This document shows, piece by piece, positions 35,904 to 44,655 of a DNA stretch of 64,000 nucleotides. The notes beneath the pieces are model-generated. The model saw nothing but the letters and a program-made list of their open reading frames with translations, did not search any database and had not been told where the DNA came from. Source of the stretch: Roseovarius sp. MMSF_3281 (lineage in GTDB: Bacteria > Pseudomonadota > Alphaproteobacteria > Rhodobacterales > Rhodobacteraceae); assembly GCF_030733685.1 (NCBI RefSeq), contig NZ_JASHIM010000011.1, positions 1-64,000 of the forward strand, given 5' to 3'. Both the position numbers and the translations under genes were made by a program. Position 1 is the first letter of the stretch, and every line of letters begins with the position of its first letter.

Positions 35904-37196
35904 TCAGGTCACGACGCGCAACTGTTGCCTTGGGGCCGCGGTGCCGGATTTCAGCGCATCGTAGGGGTCTTCGGGGGCAAGCATCATATCGACGGCCTGT
36001 CGCAGCAGTTGCCGCCGCCCGGACGAGGAATAAAACCCGCCCGCCACCTGGCTGGTTTCCAGAAGGTAGCGGCGGTAATCGGTATAGGCGCGCCTGTCAG
36101 GGCGTTCGGCCCCGGCGAAGAAATCGCGCAGCGGTTTGGTGGAAACGAACTCGGGCTTGGCGTAGACCGCCGCGCCGAAGGTCTTGAGCGGGATACCGCG
36201 CCACAGCACCTGTTGCGCGGCGGTGGAATTGACGGTGACGGCGCTGCGCGCCTCGTCCAGCAATTGGGCCAGTTTGCCGCCCCGCACGTAATGCACGCGG
36301 TTGGCCACACCGGCGGCGCGGGCCAGCCGTTTCAATTCGCGGCGGATTGGTGCGCGGCCATCTTCCAGCGGATGCGCCTTGACCACGAGGTGGTGATGCG
36401 GCGGCGCGCCCTTGGCAAAGCCGTCGATCACGGTTTCCAGAAACTCGGTCATGGTGGAGAAGGGCGAATGCATCTGAAAGGAACTGTCGTGTTCCAGTTG
36501 CAGCAGTGCCAGGTGATAGGGAAAGCCGCCGTGCCGGATGCGCCAGGTGGCGATGCGCCGGTCGATGGCCTGTGCGGGCATCAGCAGAAGGCGCTGCAGG
36601 TAAAGCTTGAATTCCTGTGTCACGCCAAGCGCGCGGTGCGGACGGAAATTGCGATACCGTCGGTTCAGCAGCATCACGCAGCCGTGGTAGGCCGCGCCGT
36701 AAAAGATATGTTGGCGCATGTCGCCCCAGCTGGCCGGCGGCAGGGCGGTGTCCATATCGGAGTTTTGCAGCGCCTCGCGCATTTGCGGGACGGTCATTTC
36801 CATCAGGCGCGAATTGCCATTGCTGCCATCGCGTTCATAGGTCACCCAATAGGGGCGCATGTAGCCTTCCTCGAACACATGCACGCGCAGGCCTTGATCC
36901 TTGGCGATTGAAACCGCTTGGGCGTGGATTGGTCGGGTGTCGCCGTAAAGGACAAGATCGGTCACGCCTTTATCCGCGACGAGGGTGTCGAAGGTGGCGG
37001 GCCAGTCTTCGTGGCTGCCGAGGAAGGGGATATAACTGTGCCGGTCGCGCCAGAAGGCCCGGTCGCCGGCGTTGAAGCCGATGCGCCAGACGGTTGCGCC
37101 GGCCCGTTCAAGCATCCGCCCCAAGCGTGCGAAAAAGGGCCCGTGCGGCCCTTGCAGGAATAGAAATACCCGATTGTCGCCCGTTAGGGTGCTCAT
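35904..37196 (-). CDS. Capsule polysaccharide biosynthesis protein, KpsS-like
   Basis: A 430-residue protein matching KpsS: an N-terminal FLFLQGPHGPFFARLGRMLERAG stretch, a central VKAHPLEDG motif and VTVNSTAAQQVLWRGIPLKTFG near 315-336, which resembles the sugar-nucleotide-binding end of KpsC/S folds. KpsS adds the first Kdo to phosphatidylglycerol before KpsC extends it. It is the first gene of the three-gene capsule set on this strand. Confidence 0.82.
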   Translation of the reverse strand: MSTLTGDNRVFLFLQGPHGPFFARLGRMLERAGATVWRIGFNAGDRAFWRDRHSYIPFLGSHEDWPATFDTLVADKGVTDLVLYGDTRPIHAQAVSIAKDQGLRVHVFEEGYMRPYWVTYERDGSNGNSRLMEMTVPQMREALQNSDMDTALPPASWGDMRQHIFYGAAYHGCVMLLNRRYRNFRPHRALGVTQEFKLYLQRLLLMPAQAIDRRIATWRIRHGGFPYHLALLQLEHDSSFQMHSPFSTMTEFLETVIDGFAKGAPPHHHLVVKAHPLEDGRAPIRRELKRLARAAGVANRVHYVRGGKLAQLLDEARSAVTVNSTAAQQVLWRGIPLKTFGAAVYAKPEFVSTKPLRDFFAGAERPDRRAYTDYRRYLLETSQVAGGFYSSSGRRQLLRQAVDMMLAPEDPYDALKSGTAAPRQQLRVVT

Positions 37197-37786
37197 GAAT
37201 GCGACTGCCTTTTACCGCGTAATATACAACATCGCGGACTAAGTAATGAATAGGGCAAAAATGTGGCTTTGGGGCTGGTGTGTCGGTCTTCGGTGAGGAG
37301 GTTCTATCGGGTGCGGGTCTCGTTTGAGCGATAGCGTTGCGCAGGAGTGAGCCTTGCAAAGCCAGCGCATTTCCTGGCAGCTGCTGTTGAGGTCAGACGC
37401 AGGGAGTGACGGGTGTGAGCCCTTGCTGGACAGTCATTCACCGTTTCGCCCGGGCTTGCCCCGGGCCGCGCCCGACCCTCCCCCCGGGAGGGCGCATGGG
37501 TGGCGTTATGCACCGACTCAATGATTTGCGTGTGACGCTGTCATTCCCTGAATACCTGTTGCAAGGCCCTCCCAGGGTCGGGCGCGGCCCTTCTTGATTT
37601 GTTTAAATGCCCGCTTCGTCCGTATCGCTGACCTTTGCTCAGGTGCCTTTGAAGGTCGGGTGTAAGGCCTGCGCGCTTGACAAAGGATAAACCGACCCGC
37701 CGAGGTGTGATCTGCTGACGTTCCACACTTGCCGTTCCCTGCCCGGAGCGTTACCTCGGAAGAAAGACCAAGAGGGGTAAAACGCC
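37197..37786. other. 590-base gene-free region upstream of ribE
   Basis: It lies between divergent capsule and riboflavin synthase genes. It contains a 17-bp perfect inverted repeat, GGGCCGCGCCCGACCCT at 37463-37479 and its complement at 37574-37590, enclosing about 94 bases with a CCCTCC...GGGAGGG hairpin at 37476-37492. I looked for an FMN riboswitch before ribE and saw none of its conserved boxes. Short open frames here have no credible start sites or similarity. Confidence 0.6.
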
Positions 37787-38374
37787 ATGTTCACCGGGAT
37801 TGTGACGGATGTGGGCCGGGTGCGGGCCTTGGAAAAGCGCGGCGATCTGCGGGCGCGGATCGGCACCGCCTATGATATGGCCGGTGTGGATATGGGCGCC
37901 TCGATCGCCTGTGACGGTGTCTGCCTGACGGTGGTGGACAAGGGCGCGGATTGGTTCGATGTGGATATCAGCGCCGAAACGGTATCCAAGACCAACCTTG
38001 AGACCTGGACCGAGGGGCGCCGGGTGAACCTTGAACGCGCCTTGAAGGTGGGCGACGAGTTGGGCGGGCATATCGTGTCGGGCCACGTGGATGGCCTGGC
38101 CGAGGTCGTGGCCATCAAGGACGAGGGCGACAGTACCCGCGTCACCCTGCGCGCGCCCGAGGCGCTGGCCAAATTCATCGCGCTGAAAGGGTCGGTGGCG
38201 TTGAACGGGACATCCCTGACGGTGAACGAGGTGGAAGGCCGGGATTTCGGCATCAACTTCATCCCGCATACCAAGGAGGTGACCACCTGGGGCGACGTAA
38301 GCTTGGGCGATATGGTCAATCTGGAGATCGACACGCTGGCCCGTTACGTGGCGCGGTTGAACGAGATGGGCTGA
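37787..38374 (+). CDS. ribE: Riboflavin synthase alpha chain
   Basis: A 195-residue enzyme that dismutates two 6,7-dimethyl-8-ribityllumazine molecules to riboflavin. It has two homologous lumazine-binding repeats: MFTGIVTDVGRVRALEKRGD at the start, then GGHIVSGHVDGLAEVV near residue 95. SIACDGVCLTVV and VALNGTSLTVNEV mark the equivalent positions of each repeat. The start has an AGAGGGG-type site. It lies 16 kb from ribD, with other genes inserted between. Confidence 0.95.
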   Translation: MFTGIVTDVGRVRALEKRGDLRARIGTAYDMAGVDMGASIACDGVCLTVVDKGADWFDVDISAETVSKTNLETWTEGRRVNLERALKVGDELGGHIVSGHVDGLAEVVAIKDEGDSTRVTLRAPEALAKFIALKGSVALNGTSLTVNEVEGRDFGINFIPHTKEVTTWGDVSLGDMVNLEIDTLARYVARLNEMG

Positions 38375-38473
38375 CCGCGGCGTGCCGCCCGTGTTTGCAA
38401 CATATTCATGAAACATATTGCGTAATCGGGCATGGCCCCTATCCTAGGTGCAAATCACCATAGGGAGGATGTT

Positions 38474-39439
38474 ATGACCGTGTTCAAACCCACGCGCCGC
38501 GACCTGTTCAAAATGGCCGCCGCTGCGCCGGCCTTTGCGATGCCTGTCTCGGCGCGGGCGGAACTGGGGGCGCCGGAGGGTGGCAACCCGTCACATTTCA
38601 AGTTCTCGGTCGGCGATGCGCGGGTGACCGTGGTGTCCGACGGGTATTTCCGCCTGCCGACCAGCGGCCTGGGCGTGAATGCCGACCCCGAGGAGGTTCA
38701 GGCCTTTCTCAAGCGGCATTTCCTGTCGCCCGAACTGGGCTATTCGCACACCAACCACCTGTATGTGGAGGTGGGCGATGCGCGGGTTCTGGTCGATGTC
38801 GGTTCGGGCAACCGGTTCATGGAGAACACCGGCCAGTTGATGGGGAACCTTGAGGCGGCGGGGATTGACCCCTACGGGATCACCCATGTGGTGATCACCC
38901 ACGCCCACCCGGATCATATCTGGGGTATTCGCGACGGGTTCGACGAGGCGATCCTGCCGGATGCCGAGTATTTCCTTGGCGAGGCCGAGCATGATTTCTG
39001 GATGCAGGACGACCTGGTGAACCAGGTGGCGCCGGATATGCAACAATTCGTGCTGGGCGCGGTGAATTCCATCGAGGTGGACGGCGCGGAATGGACCTTG
39101 GTGCAGGATGGGCACGAGGTGGTGCCGGGCCTGACCATGATCGACACGCCGGGCCACACGCCGGGGCATATGAGCCTGCGGGTGGACAGCGGGGACCAGT
39201 CATTGATCGCTATGGGCGATGCGATGACCCACGCCTATACCAATTTCGCGCATCCCGAGTGGTACAATAATTTCGACAGCGACGGCGAGCAGACGGTGGC
39301 GACGCGCAAGCGCCTGCTGGATATGTGCGCCGAGGATCGGATTGCCATTCTGGGCTATCACTTTCCCTTTCCCGGGGTCGGGCATGTGCAGCGGGACGGC
39401 GATGCCTATCGCTTTGTTCCGGCACTCTGGCAGTTCTGA
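38474..39439 (+). CDS. Secreted metallo-beta-lactamase-fold hydrolase
   Basis: A 321-residue protein starting at the ATG after an AGGGAGG site. A twin-arginine signal (TRRDLFKMAAAAPAFAMPVSARA) sends it to the periplasm. The metal site is complete: THAHPDHIWG near residue 140, a His in DTPGHTPGHMS, an Asp in MGDAMTH and a late His in LGYHFPFPGVG. The fold hydrolyses esters, lactones, thioesters or phosphodiesters. A quorum-signal lactonase is one possibility, but nothing here decides the substrate. A strong terminator follows. Confidence 0.87.
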   Translation: MTVFKPTRRDLFKMAAAAPAFAMPVSARAELGAPEGGNPSHFKFSVGDARVTVVSDGYFRLPTSGLGVNADPEEVQAFLKRHFLSPELGYSHTNHLYVEVGDARVLVDVGSGNRFMENTGQLMGNLEAAGIDPYGITHVVITHAHPDHIWGIRDGFDEAILPDAEYFLGEAEHDFWMQDDLVNQVAPDMQQFVLGAVNSIEVDGAEWTLVQDGHEVVPGLTMIDTPGHTPGHMSLRVDSGDQSLIAMGDAMTHAYTNFAHPEWYNNFDSDGEQTVATRKRLLDMCAEDRIAILGYHFPFPGVGHVQRDGDAYRFVPALWQF

Positions 39440-39463
39440 GCCGGGACTATTGGAAACAAGAAT

Positions 39464-39492
39464 GGCCGGGGCAGGCGATGCCCCGGCCTTTT
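39464..39492 (+). terminator. Intrinsic terminator after the metallo-hydrolase gene
   Basis: GGCCGGGGC and GCCCCGGCC arms with a seven-base loop, followed by TTTT, 25 bases past the stop codon. Confidence 0.8.
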
Positions 39493-39497
39493 GCCGC

Positions 39498-39553
39498 AAG
39501 CGTGCCGCCTTTGACCCGAGACTTCGGCAAGGGCGGCACGCTTTACGCTTTAG
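39498..39553 (-). repeat. Partial, divergent copy of the 118-bp repeat
   Basis: Only the first hairpin is present (AAGCGTGCCGCCTTTGACCC ... GGGCGGCACGCTT), followed by ACGCTTTAG, the element's terminal sequence. That end again provides the TAA stop of the minus-strand gene next to it, as in copies 1 and 2. Confidence 0.65.
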
Positions 39554-40410
39554 CTACGCGGCACGGCGGCGCGGTAGATGTACCACGTGGCGTGCCCCAG
39601 GATCGGCAGCACCACGATCAACCCAAGGAAGGCGGGCAGCGTGCCAAGCAGCATGAGCGCCGCCACGACCAGGCCCCATGCGGCGACGGTGACCGGGTTT
39701 TTCCTTGCCACTTTCAAAGAGGTTACCACGGCGATGACAAGGCCGACACGCTGATCAATCAGCATGGGCAGGGTTGTCAGGCTGATGGCAAGCACGAGGG
39801 CGGCAAAGCAGGCCCCCACACTCACGCCCAGTATCACCATCATCCACCCGGCGCCGGTAAGCGCGATATCAAGGGCAAATTGCCCAAGGCTTTCAGGAGG
39901 CTGCGGGCCCAAGGTCCATTGGTAAATCTGCATGGCCGACAGGATCCAGAGCAGGAAAATGCCAATCAGGTATAGCGCCATGACAAGGATCGGCCCGACG
40001 TTTTGCGCCTTGAGGACGGACAGGGCCGCGCCCCAGCCGACATCGTCATCGCGTTCGCCACGGCGGCTCATTTCATAAAGACCGACGGCGGCGATGGGGC
40101 CAAGAAGAAGGAAGCCCGCGCCAAGCGGGAAAAGCATGGGCAGGAGTGCCTGATTGGAGGCGAAGACCGCCAGACAGATGCCGATGATCGGGTAGATCAG
40201 CACCAGGAACATCACGTCGCTGCGGAAGCGTTTGAAATCCTCGTAGCCCTTGCGCAGCGCCAGCCCGAGATCTTCGATGGTGAGGGTTTTCACCTCGGGC
40301 GGTTGGGTGACCTTGCCCCGCAGCCCATCGGTGGCGTCGCCGACCACATGGCCCGCGCCCGAAAGGCCCTGTGCGGCCCAAGATAGCGGATTGCCGATTG
40401 TTTTTACCAT
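39550..40410 (-). CDS. DUF2189-family membrane protein
   Basis: A 286-residue protein starting at the ATG at 40410 behind AAGGAGGGAACC. After a soluble N-terminal stretch containing VKTLTIEDLGLALRKGYEDF (about 48-67) come six or more hydrophobic helices. This pattern matches DUF2189, an uncharacterised integral membrane family common in alphaproteobacteria. A longer upstream frame runs through the palindrome array and is not coding. The function is unknown. Confidence 0.82.
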   Translation of the reverse strand: MVKTIGNPLSWAAQGLSGAGHVVGDATDGLRGKVTQPPEVKTLTIEDLGLALRKGYEDFKRFRSDVMFLVLIYPIIGICLAVFASNQALLPMLFPLGAGFLLLGPIAAVGLYEMSRRGERDDDVGWGAALSVLKAQNVGPILVMALYLIGIFLLWILSAMQIYQWTLGPQPPESLGQFALDIALTGAGWMMVILGVSVGACFAALVLAISLTTLPMLIDQRVGLVIAVVTSLKVARKNPVTVAAWGLVVAALMLLGTLPAFLGLIVVLPILGHATWYIYRAAVPRS

Positions 40411-40564
40411 GGTTCCCTCCTTTATCCGGCGGGCTGAGCGGAAGGCTCGGCCCGGACAGGTTGCGGCGGGACTTGGCAACGGCGGAAGACCCGCCTTTAG
40501 TACAAGGTAACATGTTTGCGCCTTGAACGCGGTCACGATTTCGGGACCGGGCGGAGGGAAGGGG

Positions 40565-40649
40565 CCAAGGATTTTCGAAAATCCTTGGGGCAAGCGGTTT
40601 CGAAACCGCTTGGCCGAGCGCCTTGCAAGGCGCTTTGGCAAGGCCTTGC
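40565..40649. repeat. Array of four perfect palindromes
   Basis: Four perfect palindromes within 85 bases: 24 bp at 40565-40588 (centre TTTTCGAAAA), 22 bp at 40591-40612 (centre GGTTTCGAAACC), 18 bp at 40617-40634 (centre CTTGCAAG) and GCAAGGCCTTGC at 40638-40649. It lies directly after the stop of the DUF3726 gene. A related array lies at 48294-48387. It is REP-like and could form consecutive hairpins in RNA. Confidence 0.9.
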
Positions 40650-40656
40650 TGGCCCG

Positions 40657-41301
40657 TCAGTCGTTGTCGGTCAGGCCCGCGCCCGCGCCGGAAAGGCGGC
40701 TTTCCTCGGTCTCGGGCGCATAGGTGCGTTCGGCGAAGGCGGTGAGGCGCCGGGCCACGTCGGCGGGCATGTCGCCACGGTTTCGACGGGCAACCGGCGG
40801 TGCGGGGCAGGCGACTGGCGTGGGCGAGATCGTGATCTTCTCGGCCATGGGGGCATCGAGGCCGTTGCCCGTGGTCTGCGCCGCATTGCCAAGCGTGATC
40901 GTTGTGCCGTTCCACTGCACGGTCAGTGCCGTGCCGCATTGACGCGCGGCGGCATCGAGATAGGGCAGAAGCAACATGGGCGCGGCGGTACGGCCCAGCG
41001 AGACCTTGCCTTGTTGCAGGCGCTGGGCATTGTCGCAGAGCACCGCGCCGGAAATCAGCGGGCAGAGGGTGCCACCCTTTGCCACCCATGTGCCTTCCTC
41101 GGCTTCCATGGGGCAGAGGGCCTCGTATTCGGCCCCGTCGTTGCGGGTCAGCAGATCGGCCAGCACTTGTGGCCCCGGCAGCCCCGCGGCGGTGAGCCAG
41201 CGGGCGGCTTTGCCCGCCTCTTCGGCCAGGCCCCAGCTTAGCCCCGCGCCACGTGCGGCCTTGCGGGAAAGGGTTTCGATTTCGTTCAAAGACCAGCTCA
41301 T
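40657..41301 (-). CDS. DUF3726-family protein
   Basis: A 214-residue protein that opens MSWSLNEIETLSRKAARGAG and has WGLAEEAGKAARWLTAAGL near residue 23, features I associate with DUF3726. No membrane segment or signal peptide is visible, and no catalytic motif is obvious. Its start overlaps the stop of the 564-residue gene upstream (ATGA), so the two are translationally coupled and probably act together. The function is unknown. Confidence 0.75.
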   Translation of the reverse strand: MSWSLNEIETLSRKAARGAGLSWGLAEEAGKAARWLTAAGLPGPQVLADLLTRNDGAEYEALCPMEAEEGTWVAKGGTLCPLISGAVLCDNAQRLQQGKVSLGRTAAPMLLLPYLDAAARQCGTALTVQWNGTTITLGNAAQTTGNGLDAPMAEKITISPTPVACPAPPVARRNRGDMPADVARRLTAFAERTYAPETEESRLSGAGAGLTDND

Positions 41302-42992
41302 ACCACGCCCTCCGTCAGGAAGGGATAGGCCCAGTCATCGCCGGAGCGTTCGCCCAACTCGTGGGGGAAGGGGGCGTGTTGGTACATGTTGATCCGGACC
41401 CAACGATCCGAGCGCGGGTCGAAATGGCAGGCGCCGAAAAAGCTGAGCTTGAGGCGCAGCATGTCGATGGGCATGACAGTGGCGTCGATCGTGTTGTCGC
41501 GGATTTCGGCATAGGGCAGGCGGCCTGCGATCTGGGCGCGGCGGGCGACATGGCGGTGTTCGGGGTGGCGCATGAGAAAGCCCGCCACGGTGGCCTCGTC
41601 CGAGGTTTGCAGATCGGTATACATGCGCGCGGCATCGCGGCCCGGGCAGAGGGGTTGTTCGTAGGCGTCCAGGTCTTCCTCGAAGCGTTCACCGAGGCGG
41701 GGTTCGAGCTTGGCCTCGGAGGTGTACCAGATGCGGGCCTGTGCCTTGTGCGCGGTCCAGTCGATGCCGAGCGCCCAGCCGTAGATGTCTTCGACGAGCG
41801 CGCGCAAATCATCAAGCGGCATTGCGCCGTTGATGCGCCAAGTGGCGGGTTCGTCGGCGGCCATGCAGGTGGCGAGGTCGTCCACGAGGTGCGGATAGGG
41901 TTCCATCAGAAGCGAGGCCAGAAGTTCCTGACCCTCGACCGAGAGCGCGATTTCGGACCAGAGCCAGAGGCGGTTCCATGGCATGTCGGCGGTGAGGTCC
42001 ACCGTGTCGAGATGGGCCAGAAGGGTGGCCGTGTCGTGGCGCAGGGCGGCGAGTTTCTCGATCTGGACCGGGTGGTCGGAGGTCCATTCCTCGGCGTGCA
42101 GGCGCGCGCGCAGGGCGAAGCGGCGGAAGGTTTCGACCTCGGGGGCGTGGGCGGTTTCAAGGCTGCGGATGCGGGCGAGCGCCTCTTCCCGCGCGGCGAT
42201 CCAGTTGTTCAGAAGCGCTGGGTGGTTGAGCAGGAAGGGCGCCATGCCAAGCCCGGTGGAATTGCCGATACCGAAGCGGCGGCGCAGGTCGGGATCAAGC
42301 GGCACGGCGGTGTCGGGCGCGCGCATACTGGCCATGTGTTCAACCAGGTCCATGACGAAGGCGCGGGTGAGGAAAACCGAGAGCATTTCAACTTGGAAGG
42401 GGGCGAGGAATTCGGGGCGGTCGGAGGTCATGTCACGGTCGGCGGCCCCGAATTTTCCCGAGCCGTAGACGGCGGTGGTGCGCATGAGATAACCCACATC
42501 GGCCACCTTCTGGCGGTCGGGTTGTCGGCCGTGCGAGAGACATTCAACCACGTGGTCCCAAAGCCGGACCGAGCGGTTGGCGCGGCTGAGCGAGAGTTCT
42601 TTTTCCGAGATGCGGCCGGCCTCTTGCCTGGGCACGTTGTCTTGCAGGCGGTCAAGGTCTTCGGTGGTGGGCACCCCGTCGAAGAGGGTAAAGGTGGCAT
42701 CCCATTCGGTGGCAATCACCCGGTCCGAGCGTTTCTCGGGCGGCAGGTCATTGGCGAAGGCCACGAGGCTGTAGCTGCGGTCGGGGCCATGGGCGGAATA
42801 GACCGCGCGGCCCACCCCGCGCGCGTCGATATCGAAAACCGGGCGGTCGAAGGTCCAGACCTCGCCCTGCAACCGGCGCAGAAGAATGCGCATGAAACTG
42901 AGGCGGGATTGGTGGAAGGCGCCGAGGCGATGTAGTTGCATCACGTGGTTGGGATCGCGCGGGGAAACGGTTTGTCCGGCGGATTTTTCCAT
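41298..42992 (-). CDS. Uncharacterised 564-residue cytoplasmic protein
   Basis: I do not recognise this protein. The ATG at 42992 follows AAGGAGGAGCCCC, a near-perfect ribosome site; an in-frame earlier start has none. There is no signal peptide or long hydrophobic stretch. Distinct segments include HRLGAFHQSRLSFMRILLRR near the start, GVGRAVYSAHGPDRSYSLVA (about 60-80) and FGIGNSTGLGMAPFLLNHP (about 240-258). It is coupled to the DUF3726 gene and lies 64 bases after the BCCT carrier gene, so it probably belongs to the same transport/catabolic unit. Many Trp, Arg and acidic residues suggest a soluble enzyme. Confidence 0.7.
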   Translation of the reverse strand: MEKSAGQTVSPRDPNHVMQLHRLGAFHQSRLSFMRILLRRLQGEVWTFDRPVFDIDARGVGRAVYSAHGPDRSYSLVAFANDLPPEKRSDRVIATEWDATFTLFDGVPTTEDLDRLQDNVPRQEAGRISEKELSLSRANRSVRLWDHVVECLSHGRQPDRQKVADVGYLMRTTAVYGSGKFGAADRDMTSDRPEFLAPFQVEMLSVFLTRAFVMDLVEHMASMRAPDTAVPLDPDLRRRFGIGNSTGLGMAPFLLNHPALLNNWIAAREEALARIRSLETAHAPEVETFRRFALRARLHAEEWTSDHPVQIEKLAALRHDTATLLAHLDTVDLTADMPWNRLWLWSEIALSVEGQELLASLLMEPYPHLVDDLATCMAADEPATWRINGAMPLDDLRALVEDIYGWALGIDWTAHKAQARIWYTSEAKLEPRLGERFEEDLDAYEQPLCPGRDAARMYTDLQTSDEATVAGFLMRHPEHRHVARRAQIAGRLPYAEIRDNTIDATVMPIDMLRLKLSFFGACHFDPRSDRWVRINMYQHAPFPHELGERSGDDWAYPFLTEGVV

Positions 42993-43024
42993 GGGGCTCC
43001 TCCTTCCTTGTCCAGAAACATATA

Positions 43025-43046
43025 GGGCGGCCTGTTCAGGCCGCCC
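43025..43046 (-). terminator. Hairpin after the BCCT carrier gene
   Basis: GGGCGGCCTG and CAGGCCGCCC arms with a two-base loop, 11 bases after the BCCT stop. No T-run follows on the minus strand, so it probably attenuates rather than fully stops transcription into the downstream genes. Confidence 0.45.
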
Positions 43047-43056
43047 CGTGATCGTG

Positions 43057-44613
43057 TCAGTTTTGCGCCTCGCGGCCTTTGGCAAGGGTGATGCGCAGCG
43101 CGTCCCAGAGCGAGGGCAGCAGCACCAGCGACACCGGCACGGCGGTGACGACGATGAAGCTTTGCAGTTTGCCGACGCCGCCGGAGCCTGTGTAGATCAG
43201 GATCAGGGCCATGACGCCCATGGCCACGCCCCAGAAGAGGCGGATGGGGAGCGAGGGGATATCCTCGTTCGACATGGCGACCGAGATCACGTAGGTCATC
43301 GAGTCGCCCGTTGTGGCGACGAAAACGGTTGTCAGGATCAGGAACAGCACCGAGACGATGAAGCCCATCGGCAGCGATTGGGTGATCGCCAGCAGGGCGG
43401 CGGGCAGGTTGAAGCCCTCGAACGCGGTGGAGATCGTGCCGGGGTTGGTCAGTTCCGCGCTGATGCCCGTGCCGCCGACGATGGTGAACCAGAAGCAGGT
43501 CACGACGGGGGCCACCACCGACAGCATGATCACGATCGAGCGGATCGACCGCCCGCGCGAGATGCGCGCGATGAACATGGCCATGAGCGGCCCATAGCCA
43601 AGGAACCAGCCCCAGAAGAACACGGTCCACCAGCCCAGCCAGCCGGGATCGCCGAAGATGGCGGCGTCGCCCCGGTAGAGGGCCATGCCGAAGAAATCGG
43701 AGATATAGGTGGTCATGCCGCCGAAGAAGCCTTTGAAGATGAACACGGTGGAGCCCGCAAGCAGCATGAAAAGCAGCAAAAGCGCGGCGAGGATCACGTT
43801 GAAGCGGCTGAGAACCTGGATGCCTTTGGACAGGCCGGTGGCCGCCGAGAGGGTATAGATCGCCACCAGCGCGAGGACCACGAAGGCCTGCGTGATGAAG
43901 GTATCGGGGATACCGAAGAGATCGTTCAGGCCATAGCTGACTTGCAGGCCCAGGAAGCCAATGGGGCCAACGGTGCCCGCGACCACGGCGATGATGCAGG
44001 AGGCATCCGCGATCAGGCCGATGGGGCCGTTGATCGCACGGTCGCCGAAGACCGGGTAGAGCAGGGTGCGCGGCGAGAGCGGCAGGCCCTTTTCATAGTG
44101 GTAATGCATCAGCATGACGGTGGTCAGCGCGCCAAGGATGGCCCATGCCAGAAAGCCCCAGTGCATGAAGCTTTGCGCGAGGGCGGAATTCACCGCGTCC
44201 ACCGTGCCGCTTTCGGCGCCGAAGTAGGGCGGCGAGGACAGGAAATGCGCCATCGGCTCACCGGCGGCCCAGAAGACGCCGCCACCGGCCAGCAGGGTGC
44301 ACATGATCATGGCACCCCATTGGAACACCGGAAATTCCGGCGCGGCGAGGTTGCCCATGATCGCCTTGCTGCCGGGCAGAACCACCAGAACGAGGCCGAT
44401 CAGGAATGTCGCCAGCAGAAGCACTTGCCAGTAAAGGCCAAAGTACTTGGCCGAGAAGGCAAAGCCCGCATCGACCATGCCGGACAGCAGGTCGAGGTCA
44501 TAGAGGGCCACCAGACAGAAGGCCGCGATGAAGCCGCCGGTGATGGCGAACAGTGGCTTGTTGATGTGGTGCAAGTGGCCTTGGCCGCCCTGCGTTTCGG
44601 TTGTGTCGGACAT
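43057..44613 (-). CDS. BCCT-family betaine/carnitine/choline-type transporter
   Basis: A 518-residue inner-membrane protein with about twelve helices. BCCT signatures are present: MHWGFLAWAILGAL (about 150-164), a WTVFFWGWFLGYGPLMAMFIARISRG region (about 330-355) and a GGTG motif. BCCT carriers use sodium or proton gradients to import quaternary ammonium compounds such as glycine betaine, choline, carnitine or DMSP. The ATG follows GGGAGGAAAG. The M19-like and aldehyde dehydrogenase genes beside it suggest catabolic use of the imported compound rather than osmoprotection alone. Confidence 0.92.
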   Translation of the reverse strand: MSDTTETQGGQGHLHHINKPLFAITGGFIAAFCLVALYDLDLLSGMVDAGFAFSAKYFGLYWQVLLLATFLIGLVLVVLPGSKAIMGNLAAPEFPVFQWGAMIMCTLLAGGGVFWAAGEPMAHFLSSPPYFGAESGTVDAVNSALAQSFMHWGFLAWAILGALTTVMLMHYHYEKGLPLSPRTLLYPVFGDRAINGPIGLIADASCIIAVVAGTVGPIGFLGLQVSYGLNDLFGIPDTFITQAFVVLALVAIYTLSAATGLSKGIQVLSRFNVILAALLLLFMLLAGSTVFIFKGFFGGMTTYISDFFGMALYRGDAAIFGDPGWLGWWTVFFWGWFLGYGPLMAMFIARISRGRSIRSIVIMLSVVAPVVTCFWFTIVGGTGISAELTNPGTISTAFEGFNLPAALLAITQSLPMGFIVSVLFLILTTVFVATTGDSMTYVISVAMSNEDIPSLPIRLFWGVAMGVMALILIYTGSGGVGKLQSFIVVTAVPVSLVLLPSLWDALRITLAKGREAQN

Positions 44614-44655
44614 TCTTTCCTCCCTGTGAACATCCCGAGGGCGGGCCAGGGGCCC

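Noticed and set aside
37680..37786. FMN riboswitch before ribE
   Set aside because: The conserved boxes of the RFN element are not present.
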